Positions 1 through 10,113 are shown, counted from the stretch's first letter. The stretch is 35,407 nucleotides of DNA from Heliomicrobium modesticaldum Ice1 (GCF_000019165.1 NC_010337.2:3040001-3075407), one strand, 5' to 3'. The notes: generated from the letters alone by a model not told the origin. A program made the numbers and translations.

Positions 1-17
1 GCTTCGGCTTGATTCAT
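1..17 (-). CDS. Possible start of a gene running off the left edge
   Basis: On the minus strand an ATG at 17-15 is preceded by TGGAG nine bases upstream, and the reading frame (M-N-Q-A-E) stays open to the edge. Only five codons are visible, so nothing can be said about function. It could equally be chance. Confidence 0.25.
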
Positions 18-249
18 GTCGATTTGCTCCATTCTTGCGATGATGCTTCCGGCAGTCTACACCTTTTTTTATTCTGCCCCACCGCTCAAGATCCTGCACG
101 CACAACCATTTCTCCATTTAGCGCCGAAAACACGACAAAGAGCGCCAAAGAATCTCCATAGCCTCCCGTTACGCCCGATACTACCCCCCGACGGGAAAAA
201 GCCCGCCGCAGCCCTTTTGGATCACGGCGAGCCATATTCAAACCATTTT
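18..249. other. Intergenic region downstream of the EAL gene
   Basis: No convincing gene is seen here. The plus-strand open frame across this stretch runs into the EAL gene in the antisense direction and has no ribosome site. No strong terminator for the EAL gene could be recognised. Confidence 0.4.
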
Positions 250-2013
250 TTACCGCCTCTTTATCCCTTGCCGGGGGTCCAGCTCGGTCGACTCGCTCGC
301 CATATCCTGGGGCAGCGGCGACGGTTCCCCCAGGTAGTAGCCCTGACCATACTCGATCCCCATCTCGCGGATGAGCCGCCAGATACGGTCGTTTTCTACA
401 TACTCGCTGATGGTCCGCTTGCCGAGGGAATGAACCAGTTGATTGATCCCTTTGACCAGCGCGTGGCGTTCAGGATCATGATCGATCGACCGGACGAAAG
501 AGCCGTCGATTTTGATAAAGTCGACCGGCAGTTTGTTCAGGTAGGCGAAGGAAGAGTAGCCGCTTCCGAAATCATCGAGGGCAAAGCGACAACCTAGGCT
601 CCGCAGCTTCTGCACCCACTGTTCCGCCGACATGAGATCCCGAACGGCAGCTGTCTCGGTGATCTCAAAGCCGAGCCGGCCGTGGATCGCCGGCGTGGTC
701 TGGACAATCTCTTCGATGAAATTCAAGATCTCCTTATCGCCCAGGCTTTCCCCCGACAGGTTCACATAGAGCCGCAACTGAGGATTCTTCACCAAAAACC
801 GGACCGCCTCGGCGACGACCCAGCGCTCAATGTCGCCCATAAGTCCAAAACTCTCGGCCACAGGGATAAAGGTGGCCGGCGGAATCAGCTTGCCGTCTCC
901 GTCGCGCAACCGCAGCAGCGCTTCATAATGCTCGACAGCGCCGTCGGAACTGCGCACGACAGGCATGAAAAAAAGCTGAAACCTCCCCTCCCGGTCGGCG
1001 CCGCGGACGATCTGAATCAGGCGGCTCGTCTCTTCCAGGCGGGAAAACATGCGTTCGTTGGCATAGGCGACGACAACCTGGCTGCGCCCCGCCATCTTGG
1101 CCATATGTAAGGCTGCGCCGGCTCGGCTCAGGACCTGGCGGACATCCTGATGACCGTTAATCTCGGCGACACCGATGCTGACGGTGAAGCGCAGATCACA
1201 TCCTTCCAGGACGGGACAAAGATCGCGCTCCTTGACAATGTGGCACAGGTTCAGCGCCACCTTTTCCGCTTCCGCTTCGGCCATCCCATGAAGCAACAGA
1301 CCAAACTCGTCGCCGCTCAGCCGCGCCAGCACGTCATCGCGCCGGATCTGGCTCTTCAACAGCCTTGAAAGGTTGGTCAGCAGTCGGTCGCCCATGTCAT
1401 GATCGAGCAGGTCGTTGACGAGATTGAATTTATCGACATCGATCAGCAGCAGAGAACTGACGGTTCCCTCCTTGGCCAGCCGCCGCGCCCGGGAAAGGGC
1501 GCCGTCAAAGTAATAGCGATTCGGGATCCCGGTCAGGTAGTCGTGGGTGGCGAGGTGCTTCAGGTGTTTTTCTGTCTCTTTCTGTTCGCTCAAGTCCCTG
1601 GCGACGCCGGCCACATAAAGCGGTTCCCCATCGACGCCGCAGACCAGCGAAGCGTTGACGCTGTACCATCGCCAACTGCCGTCAAGCTGCCGCAATCGGC
1701 ACTCGGGACCTGGTCGGACAGTACCCAGGCGCTTGACCTTGCTGATAAAAGCCTTGACGGTTTCGAGATCTTCGGGATGAACCACATCGTTTAACGAACA
1801 GCCCAGCAGTCCGTCGAGATGACTGTTACGCCTGGCGGCGCCGGGCCAGATCCCTGTGAGCACCCCGTCGAGCGAACAGGTAAAAATGGCGTCAAAGGTG
1901 CTTTCCTGTATCGCACGCAATTCTTCTTCCGCAAATTGCACCAAATGACTGCTACCCTTGTTCACTTTGCCTTCAATCATGCGGATCATCCCCGGCAATA
2001 TTATTTGTACCAT
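250..2013 (-). CDS. PAS-GGDEF-EAL cyclic-di-GMP signalling protein
   Basis: This is a cytoplasmic regulator expected to break down, and perhaps sense or make, cyclic di-GMP. An N-terminal PAS domain (about residues 30-145) ends in the usual V-A-R-D-L-S-E-Q-K linker. The GGDEF domain (about 150-310) carries SGDEF at about 232-236 in place of GGDEF, with an RxxD inhibitory site five residues before it. The EAL domain (about 325-570) appears complete: EALLR at about 363, then NLS, EITET, DDFGSG, IKIDGSF and EYVEN, which together supply the metal and catalytic residues of active phosphodiesterases. So phosphodiesterase activity is likely and cyclase activity uncertain. No membrane segment is seen. 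The true start may be M1, M9 or M12, because none has a clean ribosome site. It is divergent from a chemoreceptor, which fits motility or surface-lifestyle control. Confidence 0.88.
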   Translation of the reverse strand: MVQIILPGMIRMIEGKVNKGSSHLVQFAEEELRAIQESTFDAIFTCSLDGVLTGIWPGAARRNSHLDGLLGCSLNDVVHPEDLETVKAFISKVKRLGTVRPGPECRLRQLDGSWRWYSVNASLVCGVDGEPLYVAGVARDLSEQKETEKHLKHLATHDYLTGIPNRYYFDGALSRARRLAKEGTVSSLLLIDVDKFNLVNDLLDHDMGDRLLTNLSRLLKSQIRRDDVLARLSGDEFGLLLHGMAEAEAEKVALNLCHIVKERDLCPVLEGCDLRFTVSIGVAEINGHQDVRQVLSRAGAALHMAKMAGRSQVVVAYANERMFSRLEETSRLIQIVRGADREGRFQLFFMPVVRSSDGAVEHYEALLRLRDGDGKLIPPATFIPVAESFGLMGDIERWVVAEAVRFLVKNPQLRLYVNLSGESLGDKEILNFIEEIVQTTPAIHGRLGFEITETAAVRDLMSAEQWVQKLRSLGCRFALDDFGSGYSSFAYLNKLPVDFIKIDGSFVRSIDHDPERHALVKGINQLVHSLGKRTISEYVENDRIWRLIREMGIEYGQGYYLGEPSPLPQDMASESTELDPRQGIKRR

Positions 2014-2302
2014 CCCATTGACGTTGGCCCTTGCCGAACGACGCTAGTAAAGGCCGATAAAAAAGGACGGTGAAAGGCTAGTAAAAGCGTACCATAGCAT
2101 GCCAGGTTTTGACTATATAATTTGACTATATAAATTAAAACAGCGCTAGCAGGTTTGAAATCTCCCCTTGTCGAATAAAACACCATAAAATGTCGATAAA
2201 GCGAGAAGTGTCGGACATGCGAGTAAAGAAGGTTAACTCACCCCTAGTCGCCGGATGGCACCGCATCACGATATGGCTTGCCTTTTGAGAGGAGCGATGG
2301 TT
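2014..2302. other. Divergent promoter region between EAL protein and chemoreceptor
   Basis: This 289-base AT-rich region drives two divergent genes. It contains a perfect tandem 13-base duplication (2108-2133) with TTGACT and TATATAA elements, and a GCCGATAA string at 2053-2060 that resembles a sigma-D minus-10 box but lacks TAAA at the right distance. No single promoter can be assigned with confidence. Confidence 0.35.
2108..2133. repeat. Perfect tandem 13-bp duplication
   Basis: TTTGACTATATAA occurs twice back to back (2108-2120 and 2121-2133). Each copy holds a TTGACT hexamer, and the second ends in a TATAAA-like box, but the spacing between them (14 bases) is short for a sigma-A promoter. 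Confidence 0.8.
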
Positions 2303-4279
2303 ATGGGATTACGAACACGGTTGTTGCTATTTATCGTACTGCCCGTCATTATTGGGATCGGTTTAATCAGCATCTCCTCTTACTGGGGCGCCAAAACCGC
2401 CTTAGAGCATCAAATCCGCCAGACAATCGCCACGACGACAGAAGACACCAGACATGAGCTACAGGGCTGGCTGTTGGACAAGCAGTCGATCGTCTCAGCG
2501 CTGTCTCAATCCTTCAGCAGCAGCGGCATCAACTTGGAAGAACAGCGGCGTCACCTGGAAAGACTGCGTGCACTCCATCCTGGTTTGCGGGACCTGACGG
2601 TCACCTATGCAGACGGGCGCTTTGTCAGCGCCTCGGGCTGGACGCCCCCTGCCGGATTCGACCCGCGACAACAAGTCTCCTATCAATTAGGCAGCAAAGG
2701 GCAGGGAATCGGCTATACGGACATCTATGACGATGTCAAGACAGAGAGCGTCGTGATCAGTATTGTCGCGCCGATCACGGCTGGGGAACGATTCGTCGGC
2801 GTCGTGGCGGCAGACCTGGATCTAAAGGCCATCTACGCCCTGATCAGCGACAAAACAGTAGGCCAAACAGGCTATCCCTATGTGATCGATCGGAAAGGTT
2901 TTTTCATCGCCCACCCGTCGTTACAGCATACAGACAACCTCTTCACCATAGATGGCGGCGGCTTGGCGGAAGCCGCCAAGAGCTTCCTCGCCGGGGAACC
3001 GACCTTTGCGCAGCGTCCCTATAAGGGCGTAGAAAAGTTTTACTCCTCTTCCCCGATCGAAGTTAACGGCTGGGTGATTGTCACGTCCGTCCCTGTCAAA
3101 GAACTCTTCGCACCCGTCGATGCCCTAGCCGCTCGCACCTTAATGCTGAGCCTCATTACTGTGACCCTGCTGGCGCTGATCATCATCTTTGTTGCCAACG
3201 ACATCACCGCTTTCCTGCGCAAACTGGCTGCCACGATGGAAGCGGTGGCGGCGGGCAATCTCACCGTCGACGAAGGCGAACTGCACCACTCGACAGCAGA
3301 GATGGGGGAACTGAAGAAGAACCTTTACGCCATGGCGGGCCAACTGCGGCAACTGGTCAAGGGCGTGTCTGACCTGGCCCAAGCGGTAGCCGCCTCAGCG
3401 GAAGAGTTGACAGCGAGCGCCGAGCAGTCCTCCGCCGCCGCCAACCAGATCGCCGAGTCGATCAGCGCCATCGCCACCGGCGCCGATGATCAGTTCAATT
3501 CGGTGAAATCGACGACGCACGTCGCCAGCCAGGTGGCCAAGGAGATCCAATCGGTATCCATCCGCGCCAAGACAGTGGAAGAAGCGGCTGAAAAGACGAC
3601 CGTTGCCGCCAAAAAAGGCGGTCGGGCCGTCAAAGCCGTCATCAACCAGATGCACCGCATTGAAAACACCGTCACCGAATCAGGCGCGATGATCTCCAAG
3701 CTGAACGAGCGCTCCCAAGAGATCAACGAAATCGTCGCTACGATCCGCAACATCGCTGAACAGACCAACCTGCTCGCCCTCAACGCCGCCATTGAGGCCG
3801 CCCACGCCGGCGAGATGGGCCGCGGTTTCGCTATCGTCGCCGAGGAGGTTCGCAAACTGGCGGAAGAGTCGAAGGAGTCGACCCAAAAGATCACTGAGCT
3901 GATCCAGGCGATTCAAAAAGAGACGGAAGCCTCGGTGCACGCCATGTCCGTCGGCATCAATGAGGTCCACTCGGGAACGAAGGTCGCCCAGGCGGCCGGG
4001 CGCGAGTTCGGCATCGTGGAAAACCTGATCGACGAAGTGGAAAGCCAGTTCCGGGAGATCGCCGCCACTGTCCAGCAGGCTTCCGCCGGCGGTCAGGAGA
4101 TCGTGGCCCAGATGGAGCATGTCGAGGCCATCGTCCGCGAAACGACGGGACAAACGCAGAACGCCGCTGCCTCAACGGAAGAGCAGTCGGCGTCGATGGA
4201 TCAGATCGCCCTCTCGGCTGAGAGCCTGGCGCGGATGGCCGAAGCGTTGCAGGCGTCTGTGCAGCAGTTTCGGATTTAA
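2303..4279 (+). CDS. Transmembrane methyl-accepting chemotaxis protein, dCache type
   Basis: This chemoreceptor would sense an extracellular small molecule and control CheA. From the chosen start it has TM1 (about residues 6-27), an extracytoplasmic double-Cache-like domain (about 35-275) with a typical Y-x-D-x-Y-D sensor region, TM2 (about 280-302), a HAMP domain (about 300-355), and a long signalling coiled coil. The hairpin tip is highly conserved ([15 protein letters not shown] at about 483-500). The frame is open from an ATG at 2255. GAGAGGAG at 2287-2294 sits eight bases before ATG 2303 but only two before ATG 2297, so 2303 is preferred, giving 658 aa. The ligand cannot be read from the sequence. 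No terminator is visible in the 130 bases before the convergent permease gene. Confidence 0.92.
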   Translation: MGLRTRLLLFIVLPVIIGIGLISISSYWGAKTALEHQIRQTIATTTEDTRHELQGWLLDKQSIVSALSQSFSSSGINLEEQRRHLERLRALHPGLRDLTVTYADGRFVSASGWTPPAGFDPRQQVSYQLGSKGQGIGYTDIYDDVKTESVVISIVAPITAGERFVGVVAADLDLKAIYALISDKTVGQTGYPYVIDRKGFFIAHPSLQHTDNLFTIDGGGLAEAAKSFLAGEPTFAQRPYKGVEKFYSSSPIEVNGWVIVTSVPVKELFAPVDALAARTLMLSLITVTLLALIIIFVANDITAFLRKLAATMEAVAAGNLTVDEGELHHSTAEMGELKKNLYAMAGQLRQLVKGVSDLAQAVAASAEELTASAEQSSAAANQIAESISAIATGADDQFNSVKSTTHVASQVAKEIQSVSIRAKTVEEAAEKTTVAAKKGGRAVKAVINQMHRIENTVTESGAMISKLNERSQEINEIVATIRNIAEQTNLLALNAAIEAAHAGEMGRGFAIVAEEVRKLAEESKESTQKITELIQAIQKETEASVHAMSVGINEVHSGTKVAQAAGREFGIVENLIDEVESQFREIAATVQQASAGGQEIVAQMEHVEAIVRETTGQTQNAAASTEEQSASMDQIALSAESLARMAEALQASVQQFRI

Positions 4280-4411
4280 GTATCCATTCTCTAAAATGAT
4301 CTTTACATTATCCAAAATAATCGTAGAGGGATCGCATCGCCGCTGTCTCCGACTTTTCCAACGTGGGAGCAATGAAAGAAGCGGTCATACAGTTAAAATG
4401 GCAATTTTGGC
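4280..4411. other. Convergent intergenic gap
   Basis: This short gap lies between the chemoreceptor and the convergent ABC permease. No gene is seen, and no hairpin with a T-tract was recognised for either gene. Confidence 0.4.
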
Positions 4412-5626
4412 CTACTCGTACCGCAACGCATCAATCGGATTCAAACTCGCCGCCTTCCGGGCCGGGTACACCCCGAAGACGACGCCGACGAGCATGGAGA
4501 AGAAAAAGGAGAAGAGCACTGGTGTCAAGGTCACTTTCGTCGTTAGGGCGGTAGCGCTGCCGATCAGTTGGGAGCCGCCGACGCCGATGATGATGCCGAT
4601 GATGCCGCCGGCGAGGCTGAGGACGATGGATTCAATGAGAAACTGGCGCAGGATGGCGCCGCGGGTGGCGCCGATGGCTTTGCGGATACCGATCTCGCGG
4701 GTGCGCTCAGTCACTGATACGAGCATGATGTTCATGATGCCGATGCCGCCTACAATAAGGGAGATGGCGGCGATGCCGGCGAGCAATGCGGTCATGATGC
4801 CGGTGATCCCTTGGGCGGTGTTCAGGATCTGGGCCTGGGACGTGATGGAGAAGTCATTGTCTTCTCTGGTCGAGAGATTGTGCTGTATGCGCAGGGTCGA
4901 CGCCACTTCCGCCTGGGCCTGGTCGATGACGTCGGTGGAGTGGGCGGAAACGTAGATGGTGTTGACCTTGGTCATGCCGAAGAGGCGGTTCATAGCCGTG
5001 GTGACAGGGACGAAGACGCGGTCGTCGTTATTGGTCATGCCGCCGCCCTGGCTCTCCAGGACGCCGACGATGGTGAAGGGGATCTGCTTGATCTCGATCT
5101 TCTGGCCGATGACGCCGGCGTCGCGGTCGCCGAAGAGGTTTTCCACTACGTTGACGCCAACGATGGCCACGTTGGCCTGGCCCTGAACCTCATATTTGTT
5201 AAAAAAACGTCCCGCTTTTAGTTCTGTGCGGCGAACGCGGGGATAGTCGGCGCTGGTGCCTTCGACGGTTGCGGCCATATTCTGGTTGCGGTAGACCAGC
5301 TGGGCCTGTCTGGTCACGCTGGGGGCGACGGCGAACACGGTGCGGAGCTTAGCGATGGCGTTGGCGTCTTCCAGCGTCAGGGTGTTCAAAGTGCCGGCGC
5401 CCATGTGGACGCCGCCCTGGGAGGCTTGGCCGGCGGTGACGATGAGGAGGTTGCTGCCGAGGCCCTGGATCTGGTCGGTGATGCTGCTGGAAGCGCCCTG
5501 ACCGATGGCGACGAGGGTGATCACGGCGGAGACACCGATGATGATGCCGAGGGCTGTCAAGAAGGAGCGCATCTTGTTCACCTTGACGCTGCGAAAGGCG
5601 AGGCGGAACGTCTCCCCGATGTTCAC
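4412..5626 (-). CDS. MacB-type ABC transporter permease
   Basis: This is the membrane subunit of a MacB/FtsX-superfamily exporter, which powers extrusion of antibiotics, peptides or lipids by mechanotransmission rather than through a channel. At 404 aa it has one N-terminal TM (about 20-42) followed by a large extracytoplasmic domain (about 50-275) and three C-terminal TMs (about 280-300, 325-350, 370-390). It also has the family signature [14 protein letters not shown], and it ends P-A-R-K-A-A[11 protein letters not shown]. It starts with GTG, overlapping the stop of the ATPase gene by four bases (GTGA). The strong site GAGGAGGTGG lies inside the ATPase gene, so translation is probably coupled. 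Substrate unknown. Confidence 0.93.
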   Translation of the reverse strand: MNIGETFRLAFRSVKVNKMRSFLTALGIIIGVSAVITLVAIGQGASSSITDQIQGLGSNLLIVTAGQASQGGVHMGAGTLNTLTLEDANAIAKLRTVFAVAPSVTRQAQLVYRNQNMAATVEGTSADYPRVRRTELKAGRFFNKYEVQGQANVAIVGVNVVENLFGDRDAGVIGQKIEIKQIPFTIVGVLESQGGGMTNNDDRVFVPVTTAMNRLFGMTKVNTIYVSAHSTDVIDQAQAEVASTLRIQHNLSTREDNDFSITSQAQILNTAQGITGIMTALLAGIAAISLIVGGIGIMNIMLVSVTERTREIGIRKAIGATRGAILRQFLIESIVLSLAGGIIGIIIGVGGSQLIGSATALTTKVTLTPVLFSFFFSMLVGVVFGVYPARKAASLNPIDALRYE

Positions 5627-6483
5627 GCGCAGGCCACCTCCTCGTTACTGATTTCTCCCTTCTCGACCTTCTGGTGACCGTCCTCACCCTTGCCTGCCTT
5701 CCCAATGCCGCTCTGCCCATTACCGCTTTCCCCGTTGCCGACTTTCCCATTGCCTGCTTCCGCGTTCCCCGTTTCTGCGTTCCCGGCCAAGCGGCGCTGA
5801 GTGACGGGGCTGTCTTCGATGATCTTGCCGTCGAGGAAGCGGACGATCCGCTTGGCATGTTCGGCCACTTCCGCTTCGTGGGTGACGACGATGATCGTCT
5901 TGCCGGCGTCGTTCAGCTGCTGGAAGATGCTCAGGATCTCGATGGTCGTCTTCGAGTCGAGTGCGCCCGTTGGCTCGTCAGCCAGCAGAATGACAGGATC
6001 GTTGGCCAAGGCGCGGGCGATGGAGACGCGCTGCTGCTGACCGCCGGAGAGTTCATTCGGCCTGTTGTGGATACGGTTGGCGAGGCCCACTGCTTCCAGA
6101 GCGGCCAGCGCCCGCCGGCGCCGGTCTTTGGCGCTGACGCCAGCGTAGAGCATAGGCAGTTCCACGTTTTCCACGGCTTCGGTCCGGGCGAGCAGGTTGA
6201 AGCTCTGGAAGATAAAGCCAATCTTTTTGTTGCGGATGTGGGCCAGTTCGTCATCGGAGGCTTGGGAGACGGCTTGACCGTCCAGGTAGTATTCGCCGCG
6301 GGATGGCTTGTCCAGGCAGCCGATGACGTTCATCATTGTCGACTTGCCTGAGCCTGAGGGACCCATGATGGCGACAAACTCACCCTCATGGATCTCCAGG
6401 CTGACGCCCCGCAGCGCCCGGATCTCTTGATCACCGATGCGGTAGTGCTTTTCAATGTCTTCGAGGCGGATGACCGGGTTCAT
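5623..6483 (-). CDS. MacB/LolD-type ABC transporter ATPase with repeat tail
   Basis: This is the ATP-hydrolysing subunit of the export system. All motifs are present: Walker [10 protein letters not shown] (about 40-48), signature L-S-G-G-Q-Q-Q-R-V (about 145), Walker [12 protein letters not shown] (about 165) and the switch histidine V-V-T-H-E (about 200). The core ends near residue 230. Residues about 233-268 then form seven five-residue repeats of the pattern G-N-x-x-x, followed by a charged end. Family members normally stop at 220-240 aa, so this hydrophilic tail is unusual. Two bases separate it from the upstream adaptor gene, with GGAGGGAA as ribosome site. Confidence 0.94.
   Translation of the reverse strand: MNPVIRLEDIEKHYRIGDQEIRALRGVSLEIHEGEFVAIMGPSGSGKSTMMNVIGCLDKPSRGEYYLDGQAVSQASDDELAHIRNKKIGFIFQSFNLLARTEAVENVELPMLYAGVSAKDRRRRALAALEAVGLANRIHNRPNELSGGQQQRVSIARALANDPVILLADEPTGALDSKTTIEILSIFQQLNDAGKTIIVVTHEAEVAEHAKRIVRFLDGKIIEDSPVTQRRLAGNAETGNAEAGNGKVGNGESGNGQSGIGKAGKGEDGHQKVEKGEISNEEVACA
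5680..5784. repeat. Seven 15-bp tandem coding repeats (GNxxx) in the ATPase tail
   Basis: Seven consecutive 15-base units (5680, 5695, 5710, 5725, 5740, 5755, 5770) encode, in protein order, [30 protein letters not shown] and GKGED. The period is exact, while the bases vary mostly at one or two positions per codon. Confidence 0.85.
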
Positions 6484-6485
6484 GA

Positions 6486-8381
6486 CTACTTCCCTCCTCC
6501 GGTTTTGGCGGCGGCAGCGCCGTTCGACTTGGCCGCTCCGAAGTTGAAAGCGCCGGTGGAGGTTTTTTTCTCCGTCGAGGTGATGGAGATAGCATAGCGC
6601 TCGCCTTCGCTGAGGCCTGCGACGATCTCCACCCGATCTGTCGAGAAGAGACCGGTGACGACAGGACGGAAGACAGGGGACGTTTTTTTGCTGGCGAGGC
6701 TGTCCTGAGCGGGTTGATCACCGGGATCAACCTGACCGCTCAGCACAGTATCGGGCGACACATAGACGCCGGTGACGCCGTCATGCTCCTTCAAGGCCTG
6801 GGTAGGGACGAAGATGACCTTTTGGTGGGACCCCGTGGTGATGGTGACGTTTGTCGTCATGCCCGGCTTCAGGAGCCCTTCGGCGTTATCGACAGAGAGT
6901 TGCACATTGTAGCTGGTGACGCCGTTGGTCGTGACCGCCTCGGGGTAGACCATGAGCACGGCGCCTTTGAAGGTCTTGTCGGGATAGGTGGAGACGGTGA
7001 ACTCGGCCGGCTGGCCGCTTTGGATCTTGCCTACGTCGCTCTGGCTGATCTGGGCCATCACCTGCAGGTTGTCGCTGTTGGCGTCATTGAGGACGACGAG
7101 AGGCGTCGCAGCGGAGGGCAATTCGCCCACATTGCCGTTCACCTGAGCGACGATGGCGTCGATCGGGGCCGTCAGTTTCAGGTTATTGAGGGCCACCTCC
7201 TGCTGACGGAGCGCAGCCTGAGCCTGAGCGACCGACGCCTGGGCGGCGGTGATGGCGGCGCTGTCCGGCGGGGCCAGGGTCTGGTTGAACTGGGCCACTG
7301 TGGTCTTGTAGGCTGCTTCGGCCTGATCGAGGCTGTTTTTTGCCTGGTCCAGTTGGGCCTTAGCTTGGTTGCGGTTTTCATAGTTCTGCTGAGCATAGGT
7401 CAACGCCTCTTTGGCGGCATTGTGGCTGGCCTGGGCTTGATCGACCGAGGCCTGGGCTTGTTTGACGGTGGCCTGCATCTGGGCGAGGACGTTGGCATCC
7501 GGCCCCGCCTGCAGGTCGGCCAGTTGCTTCTGAGCGTTGGCCAGGTTGACCCTCGACTGATTGTAGGAGGACTGGGCTTGGTGGTAAACCGATTCGGCCT
7601 GGCGAATGACGGCCGTGTTGGCTGTCGGCAACCCATCAGGGCCGATGGGTCCCGGCGTGGCGTAGGCGTCGTTCAACTGAATGCGGGCGTTGTTCAACTG
7701 ATCCTCGGCGATGACCAACAGCCTTTCAGCCGCCTCAACGGCGGTCCGGGCGGCGTTCAAGGTTGCCTCAGATGGTCCGGCCTGGGCGGCGGAGAGTTTG
7801 GCTTGGGCGGCTTCTAAACCGGCCTGGGCGTTGCGCAGTTGGATAGCCGTCGTATCGACCTGGTTCTGGGCGTTGACGACAGCCTGCTGAGCGGCGCTGC
7901 GGTCGTTGTAAAGAATCAATTGGTTTTCATAGGCCTGCTTCGCCCCGTCCCAAGCGGCTTTCGCCTTGTCCAGGTTGGCCTGCTGGAGGGCGATGGCCTC
8001 TGCCGTGGCGCCGCGGCGGGTCTGTTCCAACTTAGCCTGGGCCGAGGCGACGTTGGCCTGGGCGCTGGCGACCTGGGCGCGGGCGTTGGCGTCATCGAGG
8101 GTAGCCATCGTCTGGCCGGCTTGGACGCGGTCGCCCACCTTGACAGCGACGGAAGTCAGCCGTCCGCCGGCGGTGAAGCTCAGTTTGATCTGCTGGGGCG
8201 TCTGAATCGTGCCGGAAGCGGAGACGGTTTCGGTCACATCTCCCCGTTCAACGACGCTGTACTGGACAGCCTGCGCCTTTTCCCGTGCAGCCGACTCGCG
8301 CGCATAGTATCCGTATCCGGCTCCTGAGAAGACGATCACGGCCAGCGCGGCGGCGATCGCCTTTTGTCTCGGTGTGGACAT
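6486..8381 (-). CDS. MacA/HlyD-family membrane fusion (adaptor) protein with very long coiled coil
   Basis: This is the adaptor subunit of the exporter, anchored in the membrane by an N-terminal TM (about residues 8-26) with the rest outside. A biotinyl/lipoyl-like half domain (about 45-95) leads into an Ala/Gln-rich coiled-coil region (about 100-400) with many A-x-A-Q-A type heptads, interrupted by a Gly/Pro-rich turn near 240. A second lipoyl half (L-T-A-P-I-D-A-I-V) and beta-barrel domains follow. At 631 aa it is much longer than usual MacA (about 370-400), because the hairpin is extended. In an organism without a classical outer membrane this may span the thick wall. It is the first gene of the operon. 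Start ATG has GGAG nine bases upstream. Confidence 0.92.
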   Translation of the reverse strand: MSTPRQKAIAAALAVIVFSGAGYGYYARESAAREKAQAVQYSVVERGDVTETVSASGTIQTPQQIKLSFTAGGRLTSVAVKVGDRVQAGQTMATLDDANARAQVASAQANVASAQAKLEQTRRGATAEAIALQQANLDKAKAAWDGAKQAYENQLILYNDRSAAQQAVVNAQNQVDTTAIQLRNAQAGLEAAQAKLSAAQAGPSEATLNAARTAVEAAERLLVIAEDQLNNARIQLNDAYATPGPIGPDGLPTANTAVIRQAESVYHQAQSSYNQSRVNLANAQKQLADLQAGPDANVLAQMQATVKQAQASVDQAQASHNAAKEALTYAQQNYENRNQAKAQLDQAKNSLDQAEAAYKTTVAQFNQTLAPPDSAAITAAQASVAQAQAALRQQEVALNNLKLTAPIDAIVAQVNGNVGELPSAATPLVVLNDANSDNLQVMAQISQSDVGKIQSGQPAEFTVSTYPDKTFKGAVLMVYPEAVTTNGVTSYNVQLSVDNAEGLLKPGMTTNVTITTGSHQKVIFVPTQALKEHDGVTGVYVSPDTVLSGQVDPGDQPAQDSLASKKTSPVFRPVVTGLFSTDRVEIVAGLSEGERYAISITSTEKKTSTGAFNFGAAKSNGAAAAKTGGGK

Positions 8382-8916
8382 CAGGCATTACTCCTAACTT
8401 TGCTTTCGATTTTGCTTTTGATTTCCTGTGATTTATTGTAATCCCTATCGATACAATGCTATTGTACTATTCGGTGCAATCAGCAGCCAGCGCTGTCTTT
8501 TCGGTAAAACAACCACTGCTCTCCAGGAAAGGAAAACATTATACAGATGGTTGCAAAAGTCACGGCCATTTGTATCCTAAGAAAAACATTGAGATAACCA
8601 GAGAGATTCCTTGCTAGCGGGCAAGAAGCTTGCCTCCGCCTGCGCCGATTGTCTCCAGCAGCCTGAATTCCCCCATCCGACGCTTCCTTGCGCTGTTCCG
8701 TCCATGGAACGGTCCGAAAAAATCGTTTACAATAGGGATTAAGAGCAACCTCGACTCAATACATTGATATCACACTGGTCATTTTGGTTGTTCTTTTATG
8801 ATCCCACTTTGTTGTTCTATCAACGGGCGTACAACGAACTGCTTTGTTCCTTCTCAAGTGCTGGCATCACCGTCGTTGTCCGTCTTCCCCATGGCAAAAG
8901 GAGAGGAAAAAACTAC
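8382..8916. other. Divergent intergenic region, adaptor operon and CDF transporter
   Basis: No gene is supported in these 535 bases. An in-frame open stretch from 8764 leads into the CDF gene but has no ribosome site. The region holds the palindrome at 8452-8466, a hairpin at 8616-8638 (GCGG-GCAAG / CTTGC-CCGC, with no T-tract after it), and a TACAAT box near 8733 that could be a minus-10 for the CDF gene. Confidence 0.45.
8435..8466. promoter_or_regulatory. Operator candidate upstream of the MacAB-type operon
   Basis: TACAAT-GCT-ATTGTA (8452-8466) is a perfect 6-3-6 palindrome about 70 bases before the adaptor start. A further ATTGTA half-site lies at 8435-8440 and a TGCAAT near 8475. This is the size and shape of a MarR- or TetR-type site. 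On the minus strand a TTGCAC box is followed 17 bases later by TTGTAT inside the palindrome, so a bound repressor could block a promoter. No regulator gene is nearby. Confidence 0.45.
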
Positions 8917-10113
8917 TTGGGTAAGCAAGCAGTTGCCTTGCTGAAACAGGCCAACTACACAGCGCTTCAGAGCGCACTCGGAAACTATCTTCTCGCCTTG
9001 CTCAAATGGGTTGCTTTCATGGCGACCGGTTCCACGGCCATGCAAGCCGAAGCGGTCCACAGCTTCAACGATGGTTCCGCCCAGGCGGCCGTCTTCACCG
9101 GATCCGTCTTCGCCGCCCGCAAGCCAACGTCCACCTTTCCCAACGGTTTCGGACGGCTATCCAATCTGATCGTTCTCTTTGTCGCCCTTTTCATGGCCTA
9201 CAACGCCCTGCGCACCATCCAATCGGCCTACGGCGCCATGCTGCACCCCCACCCCGTTTCCGGCTTCTGGTGGAACCAGGCCGTCCTTTTCGCATCGCTG
9301 CTTGTGGATGGCTTCGTCCTCTACCAAGCCATGAAAGACATCGGCCGAGAGGCCGAATCGGATGCCCGGGGCTTCGCCCTGATCCGCCTGTCTTTCTCCA
9401 AGTACCACCTGGCTTCGCCGGAAACGCGCCTCGTCTTTTTTGAAGACCTTCTGGCCACGGTCGCCATCGTCATTGCCAGTTCTGGCATCACCGCCGCACA
9501 CCTTGGCGTCGCCCCGTGGGGCGATGGGTTGGCTGGCCTGTGCATCGGTGTCCTGCTGTTCGGGATCGCCCTAAAGATCGCCTGGGAGAACGTCAAGGGC
9601 CTCATCGGTTATACGGCGCCGGAGGAGGTAGTTGACGAGATCGGCGAGGCGATCATGGAGGTAGAGGGCGTCGAGGATCTCTACGAACTGGACGTCGTTC
9701 AGGAAGGTTCCTACCTTGATGTGGACGGCACGATTGAATTGCCTGAAGACATGTCTGTCTCCGAAGCGGAAGACGTGAAATATGAGATCCAACGCCGCCT
9801 CAAAAAGATCTACCCCAACATCCACAACGTGACCCTGAGCGTTCATGAAAATGACGCCTTGAGCCGCTGGGGATCCCGCGAGTATGTCCGACTGCGCCGA
9901 AAAGTCCATCCAGTCGCGGCGCCCGTTGACGAAGAAACAAATATGCACAATGTGCAACCCTTCAAAAAGCGTGCTTGGAGCGCCAAAACCGCCAGGGCGA
10001 AGGTGCCCCGCCCTTCCGAGACGGCCGGCCTGAAGGTGTCCCCGATGCCTGCCGCCACCGCCTCCGCTGTTTCTAACTGTGAAAACAACAAAGACACCGT
10101 GGCCGCCAGTTGA
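8917..10113 (+). CDS. Cation diffusion facilitator (CDF) family metal efflux transporter
   Basis: This protein would export a divalent metal cation (zinc, cobalt, iron or manganese class) in exchange for protons. It shows about six membrane segments, the TM2 motif H-S-F-N-D, a TM5 with W-G-D-G-L-A-G, and a C-terminal cytoplasmic dimerisation domain (about 260-340) with the D-V-D-G-T-I-E-L fold segment. A basic, Ala-rich tail of about 60 residues lies beyond the family core. The frame is open from 8764, but the first 51 codons look non-coding. AAAAGGAGAGG at 8897-8907 sits nine bases before an in-frame TTG at 8917, followed by G-K-Q-A-V, so I chose TTG, giving 398 aa. It ends in a strong terminator. 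Confidence 0.88.
   Translation: MGKQAVALLKQANYTALQSALGNYLLALLKWVAFMATGSTAMQAEAVHSFNDGSAQAAVFTGSVFAARKPTSTFPNGFGRLSNLIVLFVALFMAYNALRTIQSAYGAMLHPHPVSGFWWNQAVLFASLLVDGFVLYQAMKDIGREAESDARGFALIRLSFSKYHLASPETRLVFFEDLLATVAIVIASSGITAAHLGVAPWGDGLAGLCIGVLLFGIALKIAWENVKGLIGYTAPEEVVDEIGEAIMEVEGVEDLYELDVVQEGSYLDVDGTIELPEDMSVSEAEDVKYEIQRRLKKIYPNIHNVTLSVHENDALSRWGSREYVRLRRKVHPVAAPVDEETNMHNVQPFKKRAWSAKTARAKVPRPSETAGLKVSPMPAATASAVSNCENNKDTVAAS

Noticed and set aside
2053-2060. Sigma-D flagellar promoter (GCCGATAA) for the chemoreceptor
   Set aside because: The minus-10 box fits, but no TAAA lies about 15 bases upstream, and the site is about 240 bases from the gene.
2014-2302. Cyclic-di-GMP riboswitch between the EAL gene and the chemoreceptor
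   Set aside because: Neither GEMM-I nor GEMM-II conserved core sequences were found on either strand.
5680-5784. CRISPR array
   Set aside because: The period is 15 bases without spacers and stays in frame within a coding region.
8500-8916. NiCo or Mn riboswitch before the CDF transporter
   Set aside because: The hairpin at 8616-8638 is simple, and the conserved core elements of these classes are not seen.
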